Positions 37,671 through 47,150 of a stretch of DNA of 64,000 nucleotides are shown piece by piece. The translations under genes were made by a program, and so were the position numbers. Position 1 is the stretch's first letter. Each line of letters starts with the position of its first letter. This stretch comes from Acinetobacter cumulans (GTDB taxonomy: Bacteria; Pseudomonadota; Gammaproteobacteria; Pseudomonadales; Moraxellaceae), in contig NZ_CP035934.2 in the NCBI RefSeq assembly GCF_003024525.3, positions 992,001 through 1,056,000 of the forward strand, written 5' to 3'. The notes under the pieces are model-generated. The model was not told the origin of the DNA and ran no database searches. It saw nothing but the letters and a program-made list of their open reading frames with translations.

Positions 37671-37696
37671 ACCAAAGCTCCTGAAATTTAGGCTGT

Positions 37697-37764
37697 AAAA
37701 AAGCGAGAAGACGAAAAAAAAGGAAGGTTACTTTAAAACCTACCCTCCCTATGTCTGCTCGCTT
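37697..37764 (-). promoter_or_regulatory. Nested terminator-like hairpins in the carA leader (attenuator candidate)
   Basis: On the minus strand an outer stem AAGCGAG-c-AGAC pairs with GTCT-t-CTCGCTT followed by six Ts. Inside it an inner stem (GGGtAGGTT with AACCTTCC) is followed by eight Ts. Both lie about 25-75 nt before the carA start and shortly after the promoter, so they form either alternative or staged terminators. No clear leader peptide with a ribosome site is seen. Confidence 0.6.
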
Positions 37765-37778
37765 GAACTTAACACGGC

Positions 37779-37807
37779 ATTATACGCAGGAACCCCTTGA
37801 AAGTCCA
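37779..37807 (-). promoter_or_regulatory. carAB promoter candidate
   Basis: TGGACT (37807-37802), 17-bp spacer and a perfect TATAAT (37784-37779) on the minus strand, just upstream of the attenuator-like stems. Confidence 0.65.
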
Positions 37808-37978
37808 TTCTAAAAGTCGTGAATATATGAGATAAAGCGCTTGCATTTCTTTAAAAAGTTTGTTTTTGCTGTTTGTCAAAAAATGTAAGCAATTAATTAT
37901 TGTCTGACAAATCATAAATTAAAATTTATCAACAATCGCTAATATGTAGTTTCATGAATAACTATAGGTATAACAATC

Positions 37979-38458
37979 ATGGCAACTCAAGAAAAAGCAA
38001 GTACAGAGAAAACGACCCTGAAGGCTATTGCAACAGAGGGTGCTGATAAGCTTGAAAAAGTGGCGAAAGAAGCAACTGAACAAGCTGTAGAGGCAGTTGT
38101 AGATAGTAAAGAAAAACTTCAGGAAGAAGCGAAAGTGCTGAATGCAAATGTGCAAGGTCAACTACAGCAATTGAAACAAGACATTTTGCAAAAAATTGAA
38201 TTGTTAAAAAGTCATTTTGGTACATCGCAAAAAGATTTCACTGAGTTGAAAACATTTGTCAAAACTGAATTTAATGCTGTATTAGATGATTTATCTAAAT
38301 TAGGTAAAGAATTGAAAGCAGATGTCTCTGAAATTTCAGGTAAGCACAAAGAGCAAATTACGGAAACGTTTAAGCGCTCAAAAGAGCATACGTTAGAAGC
38401 ATGGAAAAAAGTGAATCCAGTTAAAGCAGATGCTCAAAATTCAACGTTAAAAAACTAA
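37979..38458 (+). CDS. Amphipathic helical coiled-coil protein, unknown function
   Basis: A 159-residue, Lys/Glu/Ala-rich protein predicted to be all helix, without signal peptide or membrane segment. Heptad-like patterns run through GADKLEKVAKEATEQAVEAV and KLQEEAKVLNANVQGQLQQL to DLSKLGKELKADVSEISGKH. The composition resembles phasin-like or apolipoprotein-like amphipathic proteins, but no family is recognised. A ribosome site AGGT precedes ATG. The gene is monocistronic and ends in a strong terminator. Confidence 0.65.
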   Translation: MATQEKASTEKTTLKAIATEGADKLEKVAKEATEQAVEAVVDSKEKLQEEAKVLNANVQGQLQQLKQDILQKIELLKSHFGTSQKDFTELKTFVKTEFNAVLDDLSKLGKELKADVSEISGKHKEQITETFKRSKEHTLEAWKKVNPVKADAQNSTLKN

Positions 38459-38781
38459 ATATTTCAGCTGAAGTTCACTTGAAAGGGAAATTTACTGAGT
38501 AATGAATATACATAAGTAAACTCAAGTGGGTGTTTAGTATAAAAAATGGGTAGGGCAGGGACTGCCCATTTTTTTTGTCTTAATTTGGAGTTTTGAATTT
38601 AGCCTAGTTGTTGTGTTAGTTCTGAGTTTGGCTATGCGTGCAAAATTTAAGGTAAAACAAATAAAGAAATAAGTTGTCGTTGAATGACGATTAACATGAG
38701 TGAAGTATTTGTTATTAAAGCTAAGTTCTAGGCGAAAAAAATGAGGCTAATCGCCTCATTTTTTTGTGCTTTTGATGGACA
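38459..38781. other. Intergenic interval between convergent genes, two terminators
   Basis: No gene is seen. A plus-strand terminator at 38541-38577 (AAATGGG and CCCATTT with T run) serves the coiled-coil gene. A hairpin at 38734-38766 (AAAAAAATGAGGC and GCCTCATTTTTTT) serves the convergent DOMON-like gene. About 150 bp between them hold nothing recognisable. Confidence 0.75.
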
Positions 38782-39321
38782 TCAAAATTGATGTAGCCAG
38801 TCGCGCTTGTTATGAAAATCTGCTTGTGGGCTACTATGTTGCATTGCGTAATACTGTTCACCTTGTGAGGTTTGGAGTACTGCGCTTAGACCAATATAAA
38901 GATCGCTCCACTTTAATTTATGAACCAGCATAAATTCGGTCAGATCAAGACTGACATTTAATCCGTAATGCGTGCGCTTTAATTGGTTCAGCTCAATATC
39001 ATACGCTGCTTGCGGCGGCATATTTTCCGGATAGCGGTATTCTTCAAACTGATAGGCTTGCCATGCTTCGGAGGGAGAAAGATTGATTTCACGGTAATAG
39101 TCTTCACCGTGTACACCAATAAAAATCTCGAAGCAGGTCTGTTCCCATAGAAAGTCACGGCGCGGATTAGATACAGCAGCTTCTGGCCATTGGATCAGTT
39201 GATTGGGGTCACGTATCCAAAAACCTGTGTTTAAGGTAAACGGACTTTGTTGTTCAATTGCACCAACTACAGAAATCGCTTGAAACCGGCGATCAAAGGC
39301 ACTGAGTTCGAAACTAGCCAT
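38782..39321 (-). CDS. DOMON-like domain protein
   Basis: A 179-residue soluble beta-sandwich-type protein. RRDFLWEQTCFEIFIG, YYREINLSPSEAWQAYQFEE and the closing HSSPQADFHNKRDWLHQF are typical of the DOMON-like proteins of proteobacteria, which may bind haem or sugar. No signal peptide is visible, so it is probably cytoplasmic. It starts 9 bp after the yhbY stop and is co-transcribed with it. Function is unknown. Confidence 0.75.
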   Translation of the reverse strand: MASFELSAFDRRFQAISVVGAIEQQSPFTLNTGFWIRDPNQLIQWPEAAVSNPRRDFLWEQTCFEIFIGVHGEDYYREINLSPSEAWQAYQFEEYRYPENMPPQAAYDIELNQLKRTHYGLNVSLDLTEFMLVHKLKWSDLYIGLSAVLQTSQGEQYYAMQHSSPQADFHNKRDWLHQF

Positions 39322-39330
39322 ACAGGGAGA

Positions 39331-39654
39331 TTAGTTTGACAAATGTGCGTGACGAACAAGATTTGAAAGTTTTGGATTTTGCTTTGGTGCTTTTTTGTAA
39401 AGCAATGCAATTTTACCAATTGTTTGTACAACTTCAGCACCAGACACTGCCGCCACTTCAGCAATAAGCGCAGCACGTGCTTCGCGGTCTTCAGCTACAA
39501 TTTTAACTTTAATCAGTTCGTGGTCGTTAAGCGCGCGGTTTAATTCTTCAGTTACGCCTTCAGATAAGCCTTTGTCGCCAAGCATTACAACAGGATTTAA
39601 TGCATGACCAATTTGACGTAAGCGTTTACGTTCTTGAATAGATAAAGCCGCCAT
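39331..39654 (-). CDS. yhbY: YhbY family RNA-binding protein (CRM domain)
   Basis: A 107-residue protein with a single CRS1-YhbY domain. Conserved features are RKRLRQIGHALNPVVMLGDK and the GxxG loop region KGLSEGVTEELNRALNDHEL. It binds pre-50S ribosomal particles in Escherichia coli. It is divergent from rlmE, another 50S maturation gene, and this pairing next to ftsH is conserved in gammaproteobacteria. Confidence 0.95.
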   Translation of the reverse strand: MAALSIQERKRLRQIGHALNPVVMLGDKGLSEGVTEELNRALNDHELIKVKIVAEDREARAALIAEVAAVSGAEVVQTIGKIALLYKKAPKQNPKLSNLVRHAHLSN

Positions 39655-39848
39655 AAGTATAACCTAAATTTTAAAACGGCTTAGTATAACAAAAGTGAGA
39701 TTGAAACGCTGTAAATTCTATGCAATTTATCGATGTAATTTATTGGAAAAACATGTGTTGGATAATGATTTATATACACATGCATACTGCAAAAAGTGTG
39801 TTTTTCACGTACAATAAAATATTAGAAGTTATTTTTATTTAGAGAGTT

Positions 39849-40499
39849 ATGGCGACGCGCATTACCAACCAAAAGTTATCTAAAAGTAGTCGTGATTGGA
39901 TGCGAGAGCATTTAGATGATCCTTTTGTGAAAAAAGCACAAAAGGAAGGCTATCGTGCTCGTGCAGCTTACAAGCTTCTAGAAATGCAAGAAAAATATAA
40001 GCTTATTAAGCCGGGCATGGTCGTTGTAGACTTGGGTGCTGCACCAGGCAGTTGGTCGCAAATTGCGGGTAAATTGGTTGGTGAAAAAGGCTTAGTTATT
40101 GCTTCTGATATTTTGGAAATGGATGCATTGCCCGATGTTACTTTCTTGCAAGGTGACTTCCGTGAGCAAGAAGTGTTCGATAAATTGTTAAATATTTTAA
40201 ATGGACGCAAAGTTGACGTTGTAATTTCTGATATGGCCCCCAATACATCAGGTAATAAGGCCGTAGATCAGCCACGTCAAATTTATCTTTGTGAGCTTGC
40301 GCTTGATTTTGCGAACAAAGTACTTGGTCCAAATGGTCAATTTGTTGTTAAGGTTTTCCAAGGCACAGGTTTTGATGAGTTTCGTAAGCAGATCGTAGAC
40401 AGTTTTGATGTATTAAAAACTGCTAAACCTGCTGCATCGCGTGCTCGATCTAAAGAAGTATTTTTAGTCGGGCAGGGGCGTAAGAAAGCTTTGAAATAA
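39849..40499 (+). CDS. rlmE: 23S rRNA 2'-O-methyltransferase RlmE (FtsJ)
   Basis: A 216-residue SAM-dependent enzyme that methylates U2552 in the 23S rRNA A-loop. The K-D-K-E tetrad fits: Lys in [11 protein letters not shown], Asp in [13 protein letters not shown], Lys in [14 protein letters not shown], and a late Glu in [11 protein letters not shown]. The SAM site is [17 protein letters not shown]. It starts 194 bp from yhbY and is followed by ftsH, the usual rlmE-ftsH order. Confidence 0.97.
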   Translation: MATRITNQKLSKSSRDWMREHLDDPFVKKAQKEGYRARAAYKLLEMQEKYKLIKPGMVVVDLGAAPGSWSQIAGKLVGEKGLVIASDILEMDALPDVTFLQGDFREQEVFDKLLNILNGRKVDVVISDMAPNTSGNKAVDQPRQIYLCELALDFANKVLGPNGQFVVKVFQGTGFDEFRKQIVDSFDVLKTAKPAASRARSKEVFLVGQGRKKALK

Positions 40500-40630
40500 A
40501 GTTTACTTGCCAATGCGTTAAAAATTGTGCATTTTGTACGGTTTACATTATTGCTTGCTGATCTGCAGCGTTAAATTAGGGTCACCCAGTATTGGGCATG
40601 ATCAAATTAGATTGAAATGGGAATAAAGCT

Positions 40631-42520
40631 TTGAGCGATCTTTTTAAGAATGCCGTGTTGTGGCTTGTCATACTGGGTGTGCTGGTGCTTATCTTCAGCA
40701 ACGTCAGTGACCGCAATCAGCCGACAGCGCTGAATTATTCAGAGTTTGTTGCAGCGGTGAATGCTGGTCAAATTAAACGCGTCACTATTGATGGTGAAAG
40801 AATCCGTGGTGAAAAATCAAACGGTTCTGAGTTTGAAAGCATTCGCCCAGCGGTTCAAGATCCTGAACTGATGCCGAATTTGATTAAAAATAACGTTGTT
40901 GTTGAAGGTACTGCACCTCAGCGTCAAGGTTTATTGATGCAACTTTTAATTGCAAGCTTCCCAGTATTGTTAATCATTTTGTTATTCATGTTCTTTATGC
41001 GGAATATGGGTGGCGGTGCTGGTGGCAAAAATGGTCCGATGAGCTTTGGTAAGTCTAAGGCCAAAATGCTGACAGAAGATCAAATTAAAGTAACATTTAC
41101 CGATGTTGCTGGCTGTGATGAAGCGAAGCAAGAAGTTGTTGAAATTGTTGATTTCTTAAAAGATCCTGCAAAATTTAAACGCTTAGGTGCAACAATTCCT
41201 AAAGGCGTGTTGATGGTTGGTCCTCCGGGTACAGGTAAAACTTTACTTGCGAAAGCCATTGCGGGTGAAGCCAAAGTTCCATTCTTTAGTATTTCTGGTT
41301 CTGACTTTGTTGAAATGTTCGTGGGTGTGGGTGCGTCTCGTGTACGTGACATGTTCGAACAAGCAAAACGCCATGCACCATGTATCATCTTCATCGATGA
41401 GATTGATGCAGTAGGTCGTCATCGTGGTTCGGGTACAGGTGGTGGTCACGATGAGCGTGAACAAACACTGAACCAAATGTTGGTAGAAATGGACGGCTTT
41501 GAAGGTAATGAAGGTATTATCGTGATTGCTGCCACTAACCGTGCAGACGTTCTCGATAAAGCTTTACTTCGTCCAGGTCGTTTTGACCGTCAAGTGATGG
41601 TGGGCTTACCAGACATTAAAGGCCGTGAACAAATTTTAAATGTTCACTTGAAGAAATTGCCATCAACAACTGGCGTTGACGTTAAAGTATTAGCTCGTGG
41701 TACACCAGGATTCTCTGGTGCGCAATTGGCGAACCTTGTAAACGAAGCTGCATTATTTGCTGCTCGTCGTAATAAAAACACTGTCGATATGCATGATTTT
41801 GAAGATGCAAAAGACAAGCTTTATATGGGCCCTGAGCGTAAATCGATGGTACTTCGTGAAGAAGAGCGTCGTGCAACGGCTTATCATGAAGCAGGCCATG
41901 CAATTGTTGCGGAAATTTTACCTGGCACTGACCCTGTACATAAAGTAACGATCATGCCACGTGGTTGGGCATTGGGTGTGACTTGGCAGTTGCCAGAGCA
42001 TGACCAAACGAGCCATTACAAAGACAAAATGTTGAATGAACTTTCTATTTTGTTTGGTGGTCGTATTGCGGAAGAAGTGTTCATTAATCAAATGTCGACT
42101 GGTGCTTCAAATGACTTTGAACGTGCAACTAAAATGGCACGTGCAATGGTAACGAAGTACGGTATGTCTGATAAATTAGGCGTTATGGTTTACGAAGATG
42201 ATTCTCAACAGTCGTTTATGGGAAGCATTGGTAGCCGTACGATTTCTGAAGCAACGCAACAACAAGTAGATGCTGAAGTTCGTCGTATTATTGATGAGCA
42301 GTACCGTGTAGCTCGCGATATTCTTGAAAACAACATGGATATTGCACATGCAATGGTGAAAGCATTGCTTGAGTGGGAAACCATTGATCGCGAACAAATT
42401 CGTGACATTATGGAAGGTCGTGAGCCTCAACCACCTAAAGTATATGTAGCAGAAAATCCTGTGATTGATGTTACGCCTACAGATGGTCCAGCTACGCCAC
42501 CGCCGTTACCTGCAAATTAA
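40631..42520 (+). CDS. ftsH: ATP-dependent zinc metalloprotease FtsH
   Basis: A 629-residue membrane-anchored AAA+ protease that degrades membrane proteins and regulators. Two membrane segments (about residues 7-23 and 104-123) frame a periplasmic domain. Walker A is GPPGTGKT (197-204), Walker B is [10 protein letters not shown], and the second region of homology is [20 protein letters not shown]. The zinc site is HEAGH (419-423). The start is TTG at 40631. It ends in a terminator and is followed by folP, as in Escherichia coli. Confidence 0.98.
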   Translation: MSDLFKNAVLWLVILGVLVLIFSNVSDRNQPTALNYSEFVAAVNAGQIKRVTIDGERIRGEKSNGSEFESIRPAVQDPELMPNLIKNNVVVEGTAPQRQGLLMQLLIASFPVLLIILLFMFFMRNMGGGAGGKNGPMSFGKSKAKMLTEDQIKVTFTDVAGCDEAKQEVVEIVDFLKDPAKFKRLGATIPKGVLMVGPPGTGKTLLAKAIAGEAKVPFFSISGSDFVEMFVGVGASRVRDMFEQAKRHAPCIIFIDEIDAVGRHRGSGTGGGHDEREQTLNQMLVEMDGFEGNEGIIVIAATNRADVLDKALLRPGRFDRQVMVGLPDIKGREQILNVHLKKLPSTTGVDVKVLARGTPGFSGAQLANLVNEAALFAARRNKNTVDMHDFEDAKDKLYMGPERKSMVLREEERRATAYHEAGHAIVAEILPGTDPVHKVTIMPRGWALGVTWQLPEHDQTSHYKDKMLNELSILFGGRIAEEVFINQMSTGASNDFERATKMARAMVTKYGMSDKLGVMVYEDDSQQSFMGSIGSRTISEATQQQVDAEVRRIIDEQYRVARDILENNMDIAHAMVKALLEWETIDREQIRDIMEGREPQPPKVYVAENPVIDVTPTDGPATPPPLPAN

Positions 42521-42540
42521 TGCATTAACTGCGTAAGTTT

Positions 42541-42570
42541 AAAAAAGAGTCTCAATGAGGCTCTTTTTTG
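42541..42570 (+). terminator. ftsH terminator
   Basis: AAAAAAGAGTCTC and GAGGCTCTTTTTT arms, separating ftsH from folP. Confidence 0.75.
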
Positions 42571-42645
42571 TTTTTGGGTTAGCACAATTGCGCCTTCACA
42601 TACACAAAATTGATAACATAGTTAGATTCATGTAGGAGATGTTGT

Positions 42646-43503
42646 ATGCGCTTAATGCCTTTACCAAATAAAATCTTAAAGTGTGGCAAATTGACATTAG
42701 ATCTGTCGACCCCACATGTGATGGGGATTTTAAATGTGACACCAGATTCATTTAGTGATGGCGGGCAACACAATGGTAAAGATGAAGCGGTAGCACGTGC
42801 AAAGCAAATGATTGCCGAAGGGGCAACAGTCATTGATGTAGGGGGCGAATCAACCCGACCAGGTGCATCTGTAGTTGCTATCGAAGAAGAAATCCGACGC
42901 GTGGTACCAGTAGTAGAAGAATTAGCAAAATTAGGTGTGGTGATCTCAATTGATACCTCTTCACCAGAAGTGATATCTGCAGCTGTAAATGCTGGAGCAC
43001 ATATTTGGAATGATGTACGTGCCTTAACTCGTCCACAAGCATTAGAAACTGCAGCTCGCTTAGACATACCCGTGATTATTATGCACATGCGTGGTGAACC
43101 AACCACGATGAATCATTTGGATCAATATAATGATGTGACTACGGATGTCATGGCGGAAATCTTACAGCGAGTACAAGATGCTCTAGATGCAGGTGTAAAA
43201 GCTGAAAATATCATGATTGATCCAGGCTTTGGTTTTGCTAAAAATGCCCAGCAGAATTTAAAATTATTAAAAGAGTTATATCAGCTGAATGTACTGGGTT
43301 ATCCAATTTTGTCAGCGTTGTCGCGTAAACGTTTTATTGGTGAAGCTGTGGGGGCTGTGGATGCAAAAGACCGTGCAGTTGGATCTGTAGCAGCACATTT
43401 GATGAGTATTCAGCAGGGTGCTTGTATGGTGCGCGCGCACGATGTAAAAGCCACTAAAGATGCAATTTTAGTGTGGAATGCTATGCGTTCGGCCGAAGAC
43501 TAA
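42646..43503 (+). CDS. folP: Dihydropteroate synthase FolP
   Basis: A 285-residue TIM-barrel enzyme that condenses p-aminobenzoate with hydroxymethyl-dihydropterin diphosphate in folate synthesis; it is the sulfonamide target. Signatures are GILNVTPDSFSDGGQHNGKD, IDVGGESTRPGA and the C-terminal PILSALSRKRFIGEAVG. GGAG supplies the ribosome site. It follows ftsH with its own terminator in between. A possible small ORF begins 26 nt after its stop. Confidence 0.97.
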   Translation: MRLMPLPNKILKCGKLTLDLSTPHVMGILNVTPDSFSDGGQHNGKDEAVARAKQMIAEGATVIDVGGESTRPGASVVAIEEEIRRVVPVVEELAKLGVVISIDTSSPEVISAAVNAGAHIWNDVRALTRPQALETAARLDIPVIIMHMRGEPTTMNHLDQYNDVTTDVMAEILQRVQDALDAGVKAENIMIDPGFGFAKNAQQNLKLLKELYQLNVLGYPILSALSRKRFIGEAVGAVDAKDRAVGSVAAHLMSIQQGACMVRAHDVKATKDAILVWNAMRSAED

Positions 43504-43529
43504 ACATAACATGACACAGGAGGTAAATC

Positions 43530-43598
43530 TTGTGGTATGAAATTTTAAGCGGTTTCATTTGGCGAAATTTAATCAATATGGTATATAAGCTCGCTTAA
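43530..43598 (+). CDS. Possible small ORF, 22-residue hydrophobic peptide after folP
   Basis: A TTG codon at 43530 stands 6 nt after a perfect AGGAGG (43518-43523). The frame runs 22 codons to TAA and reads MWYEILSGFIWRNLINMVYK then LA, with tryptophans and a hydrophobic core like a small membrane peptide. A competing GTG 2 nt on would end after two codons. The ideal ribosome site has no other use in the interval: the next gene starts about 90 nt later. Short length makes it uncertain. Confidence 0.35.
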   Translation: MWYEILSGFIWRNLINMVYKLA

Positions 43599-43620
43599 TG
43601 TGTTTGTATTGAGAACCTGT

Positions 43621-43935
43621 ATGTTTGCAGATCTTCTTCTCCCGATGTTTGACGATGATTATTACCCAGATATCTTGGTTGCTGAAGTTAAACAATTGAT
43701 TGTCCTGTTTGCTAAAAAAGTCGCTAAAGCGAATCTTTCTGAAACTGATATTTATCAATTTGCCAATGAAACAATTTCACTGGTGAATAAGATGAAACCT
43801 CAGTTTGAAGATTTGGACTCTTCACTTGATGATACGGCTGCTGATTATATTGCTGAAGCAATGATGATGGCCGTACAAGAGGAAGGGTATATGGATATTG
43901 AAATGGAAGAGTTGGTTGCAAATAGAGAGTGGTAA
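43621..43935 (+). CDS. DUF5713-like small protein
   Basis: A 104-residue acidic protein: MFADLLLPMFDDDYYPDILV at the start, then AEVKQLIVLFAKKVAKANLS and closing EELVANREW. The YYPD and LV pattern with the terminal acidic helices resembles the DUF5713 family of immunity-like or stress-related small proteins, by recall. The frame opens from GTG at 43600, but ATG at 43621 gives the family-like start. No clear ribosome site. Function is unknown. Confidence 0.6.
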   Translation: MFADLLLPMFDDDYYPDILVAEVKQLIVLFAKKVAKANLSETDIYQFANETISLVNKMKPQFEDLDSSLDDTAADYIAEAMMMAVQEEGYMDIEMEELVANREW

Positions 43936-44290
43936 GCCACTCTCTTGTTGTATCTGGCTATTGGATTTTTTAGTGATTGAGTCTTAGGAGTCGCTTAGTA
44001 AATTAATCAGTGGTTGGTTGAGGTGAGACGTTCAGAAATCTTTCTGCAATTTTAAGTACTGATAAGTTGTAGCGAACATTTTTATTTCAGTATATACACG
44101 TAAATCTAGCTAAAAATTTTATGTCCCAGCATGATTTTTATTAACTGTAATTTATCTGACTTAAGCTTAGAGCTGGGTGCGAATTTCGAGCTTTATTTTT
44201 TGATGAGATATTTTTATTAAATTTTAGACATAAAAAAACCAGCTTAAAGCTGGGTTCTTTATTTGTACCATCGTTTCTATAGGAGAAGGA
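43936..44290. other. Intergenic interval before tRNA-Leu with a minus-strand terminator
   Basis: No gene is visible in this interval. A minus-strand terminator at 44232-44260 (ACCCAGCTTTAAGCTGGTTTTTTT) follows tRNA-Leu. The remaining 300 bp is AT-rich and featureless by eye. Confidence 0.7.
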
Positions 44291-44377
44291 TGGTGCCCGA
44301 GGCCAGACTCGAACTGGCACGACTTGAAGGTCGGGGGATTTTAAATCCCCTGTGTCTACCGATTTCACCACTCGGGC
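44291..44377 (-). tRNA. tRNA-Leu (TAA)
   Basis: An 87-nt class II tRNA with a long variable arm. Acceptor GCCCGAG/CTCGGGC, anticodon TAA in loop TTTAAAA, TTCGAGT T-loop and encoded CCA. It has its own promoter and terminator. Confidence 0.96.
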
Positions 44378-44386
44378 ATGAGCGCA

Positions 44387-44415
44387 ATAATAGAGGAGCA
44401 AATGTAACTTGGCAA
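44387..44415 (-). promoter_or_regulatory. tRNA-Leu promoter
   Basis: Minus-strand TTGCCA (44415-44410), 17-bp spacer, TATTAT (44392-44387), then a GC-rich discriminator GCGCTCA. Confidence 0.75.
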
Positions 44416-44577
44416 GCATAAATAACATTAATTGCTTTATTTTCAAGCAAAACATGAGTTTATGTCTAAAAAAAATCCAAAAATAGCCATTAAGTATGAA
44501 AATTAATCAAATATTCATGTGTTTGAGATGAAATTGAAATACGGATTTCTTATTTTGCTTAAAAAAAGGAAATCTTT

Positions 44578-46356
44578 ATGAAACCAATTTTAAATCGACG
44601 TGAATTGATTCAGCGTGCATTGGCTGGAGTGAGTGCGGTGTCATTGCCTATTGGTTTAACCGCCTGTGGCAGTGATGATGCATCGGACGCATCTAATACA
44701 ATTGCATTACAATTTTTGCATGGGGTTGCAAGTGGGGATCCGCTCCAAGATAGAGTCATCCTTTGGACGCGGGTAACGGTCGCTGATGTAAATTTACGTT
44801 TGGAACTAGATTGGGAAATTGCCACAGACTCCGAATTTAAAAATATACAAAATCGTGGTAAGGCCCAAACCAGTAGTGCAGATGACTTTACCGTGAAAGT
44901 AGATGCCGATAAATTAAAAGCCAATCAAAATTATTATTATCGTTTTAAATTTGGTGCTGTCATTTCAGCTGTGGGGCGTACCAAGACTTTAGCTGAGCCG
45001 TCTACAGCGCTCGAGCAGGTCCGTTTTGCTGTGTGCTCGTGCTCAAATTATCCAGCGGGTTATTTTCATGTGTATAAAGAAATGGCCACGCTTGATGTCG
45101 ATGCAGTTTTGCATTTAGGTGATTATATTTATGAATATGGCCAAGGTGGCTATGCGACAGAAGATGCTAAAGCCCTAGGTCGTGAGTTTGCATCTGACAA
45201 TAGTCAAGAAATTCTCAACCTCAACGACTACCGTAAACGCTATGCTTTGTATCGTTTAGATCCAGATTTACAAGCTTTACATCAGCGCCATCCTTTTGTT
45301 GTTATTTGGGACGATCATGAGCTAAGTAACGATACATGGTTAGATGGTGCAGAAAACCATCAAGCCAATGAAGGCAGTTTTGCCGAACGAAAGGCAGCGG
45401 CTTTGCAAGCCTATTTTGAATGGATGCCAATTCGAGCTAAAAGCGCTGAAGATCATTTACATATTTACCGTCAGTTTAATTATGGCAATTTAGTGCAACT
45501 AAATATGCTAGATACACGCATACTAGCGCGTAGCGAACAGCTTGATTATGCAAACTATATGACAGCAGTAGGTGGCTTAGAGAGTGCAAAATTTACATCT
45601 GATTTGTATAACAGTTCTCGTACTTTAATGGGTGCTGAACAATTCGCATGGTTAAACACGTCGCTTGCTAATTCTCAAGCAAAATGGAATGTACTGGGCC
45701 AGCAGGTTTTAATGGCTAAAATGCTGATACCCGCAGAAGTATTAACTATTTTAGCAAAAGTGCAAAGTGGTACGGCTGGTGCTACAGAGCTCGCAGCAAT
45801 CAAGCAGATGATTACAGAATTATCTGCAATTAAAATCCAGTATTTAACAGATCCATCTAAATTGACAACACAGCAATTGACACGGATTCAAACGGTATTG
45901 CCTTATAATTTAGATGCTTGGGATGGCTATGCATATGAGCGTGAAGCATTGTATGGCATGTTACAAAAGCTGAAAAAGCAAGTGGTGGTATTGGCTGGCG
46001 ATACACACAATGCTTGGTATTCGACCTTGTATGCACAAAATGGCCAGAAAGCAGGTCTAGAGTTGGCAACCAGTTCTGTGTCATCTCCAGGGATGGAAAA
46101 ATATTTGCAAATTAGCCCAACAGATTTACACAGCTTTGAGCAAGCTTTTGCTTTATTGATTGATGAATTGCAATATTGTAATTTGAGTCAACGTGGTTAT
46201 TTACTTGTAGAGTTTAAGCAAACAGCTGTAAATGCAAATTGGGTTTTTGTTGATACGGTAAAAAATAAAAACTACCAAATAGACTCAACAACTGCGAAAG
46301 CTGTATCTTTCGACTCAAACTTCAAAACTGTTGTGACGGTTGCAAAGAGTGCTTAG
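44578..46356 (+). CDS. phoD: PhoD-like alkaline phosphatase/phosphodiesterase, exported
   Basis: A 592-residue calcium- and iron-type phosphatase of the PhoD family. The N-terminus has a twin-arginine signal (NRRELIQRALAGVSAVSLP) and a lipobox-like LTAC ending at Cys30, so it may be a Tat-exported lipoprotein. FLHGVASGDPLQDRVILWTR is the PhoD N-terminal signature. The metallophosphatase part has LHLGDYIYEYGQ, FVVIWDDHELSNDTWLDGA and VVLAGDTHNAWY. Substrates are phosphate mono- and diesters. It is flanked by terminators and is monocistronic. Confidence 0.92.
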   Translation: MKPILNRRELIQRALAGVSAVSLPIGLTACGSDDASDASNTIALQFLHGVASGDPLQDRVILWTRVTVADVNLRLELDWEIATDSEFKNIQNRGKAQTSSADDFTVKVDADKLKANQNYYYRFKFGAVISAVGRTKTLAEPSTALEQVRFAVCSCSNYPAGYFHVYKEMATLDVDAVLHLGDYIYEYGQGGYATEDAKALGREFASDNSQEILNLNDYRKRYALYRLDPDLQALHQRHPFVVIWDDHELSNDTWLDGAENHQANEGSFAERKAAALQAYFEWMPIRAKSAEDHLHIYRQFNYGNLVQLNMLDTRILARSEQLDYANYMTAVGGLESAKFTSDLYNSSRTLMGAEQFAWLNTSLANSQAKWNVLGQQVLMAKMLIPAEVLTILAKVQSGTAGATELAAIKQMITELSAIKIQYLTDPSKLTTQQLTRIQTVLPYNLDAWDGYAYEREALYGMLQKLKKQVVVLAGDTHNAWYSTLYAQNGQKAGLELATSSVSSPGMEKYLQISPTDLHSFEQAFALLIDELQYCNLSQRGYLLVEFKQTAVNANWVFVDTVKNKNYQIDSTTAKAVSFDSNFKTVVTVAKSA

Positions 46357-46390
46357 ACAGTTGTAAAGAGCACTTAGATGTTAAAACTAA

Positions 46391-46417
46391 AAACTGGGCA
46401 TGTTGCCCAGTTTTTTT
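46391..46417. terminator. Bidirectional intrinsic terminator
   Basis: AAACTGGGCA and TGCCCAGTTT arms with a T run, between convergent phoD and the next gene. Confidence 0.85.
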
Positions 46418-47150
46418 ATTTGCTCATTTCTTCTAAATAAGCATCGATATCAATATGTTTAATGCTTTTACATAGTTTATGTTCAAAATGTAGGGTTTCT
46501 AAATGTAAGTCCTGCATTTGTTTGAGTTGTTGTGTAAGGGTAGTGTACTGAGCAGATTGGCTTTTGCAAAAGCGCAAACGGAGTTTGGTTTTTAATATCT
46601 GCTTATAGGTCCAATAATTGACGCGACGTATTTCTTGTAAGCAAAAATAACCAGTAGTTTCACAATCTGAACGAAATAAATTTTCTTTGTAAAATTTAAC
46701 AAAGCCAAAGCTTAGCGCAAAGAAAAACAGCAAAGCTTGTAAAAAAGAACTTTCGATATAAGCAATATTGATAGCTTGTATAATAATCAGCACAGTGAGC
46801 TTAATGGGGGTATGGCGCACTTGCTTATACAATGAAATTGAGCTGTGCTTCATTTGCTTAATAATCAGTGGGCATATCAGCATAAAAAAAAGCATGATCG
46901 CAAGTACAGCAAGGCCTTCAGCGCGAAACTCACTCCAATTGGGTAATGTCTTTTGCAAAAAATCTCCGAGTACCATGCTACTCGAAACAAAAATCATAGC
47001 TGCCAATAACCATGGCAAAAGCTCTTTGATTTCATCAATTAAGCCTTTGGTTTTAATGAGGCTATAAAATAGAAAATTACGCTTAAAGGCTGCAGGATAC
47101 TGTGATTTTAATTGTTCTAGATACTGTAAAGCCTGTGGAATTTTAAGCAT
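46416..47150 (-). CDS. Multi-spanning membrane protein of unknown function
   Basis: A 244-residue protein with about four hydrophobic segments (LLPWLLAAMIFVSSSMVLG, LAVLAIMLFFMLICPLII, LTVLIIIQAINIAYIESSFL, ALLFFFALSFGFV). The hydrophilic C-terminal 80 residues are basic and probably cytoplasmic. I do not recognise a family. It stands alone, with a terminator shared with phoD and a divergent neighbour. Confidence applies to coding status, not to function. Confidence 0.6.
   Translation of the reverse strand: MLKIPQALQYLEQLKSQYPAAFKRNFLFYSLIKTKGLIDEIKELLPWLLAAMIFVSSSMVLGDFLQKTLPNWSEFRAEGLAVLAIMLFFMLICPLIIKQMKHSSISLYKQVRHTPIKLTVLIIIQAINIAYIESSFLQALLFFFALSFGFVKFYKENLFRSDCETTGYFCLQEIRRVNYWTYKQILKTKLRLRFCKSQSAQYTTLTQQLKQMQDLHLETLHFEHKLCKSIKHIDIDAYLEEMSK

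Noticed and set aside
37765..37776. An 8-codon GTG frame in the carA leader as an attenuation peptide
   Set aside because: It has no ribosome site, no arginine or pyrimidine-linked codon run, and lies almost at the likely transcription start.
44141..44455. Minus-strand ORF of 104 codons overlapping tRNA-Leu
   Set aside because: The segment holds a clear tRNA-Leu gene, its promoter and terminator; the frame is a chance opening.
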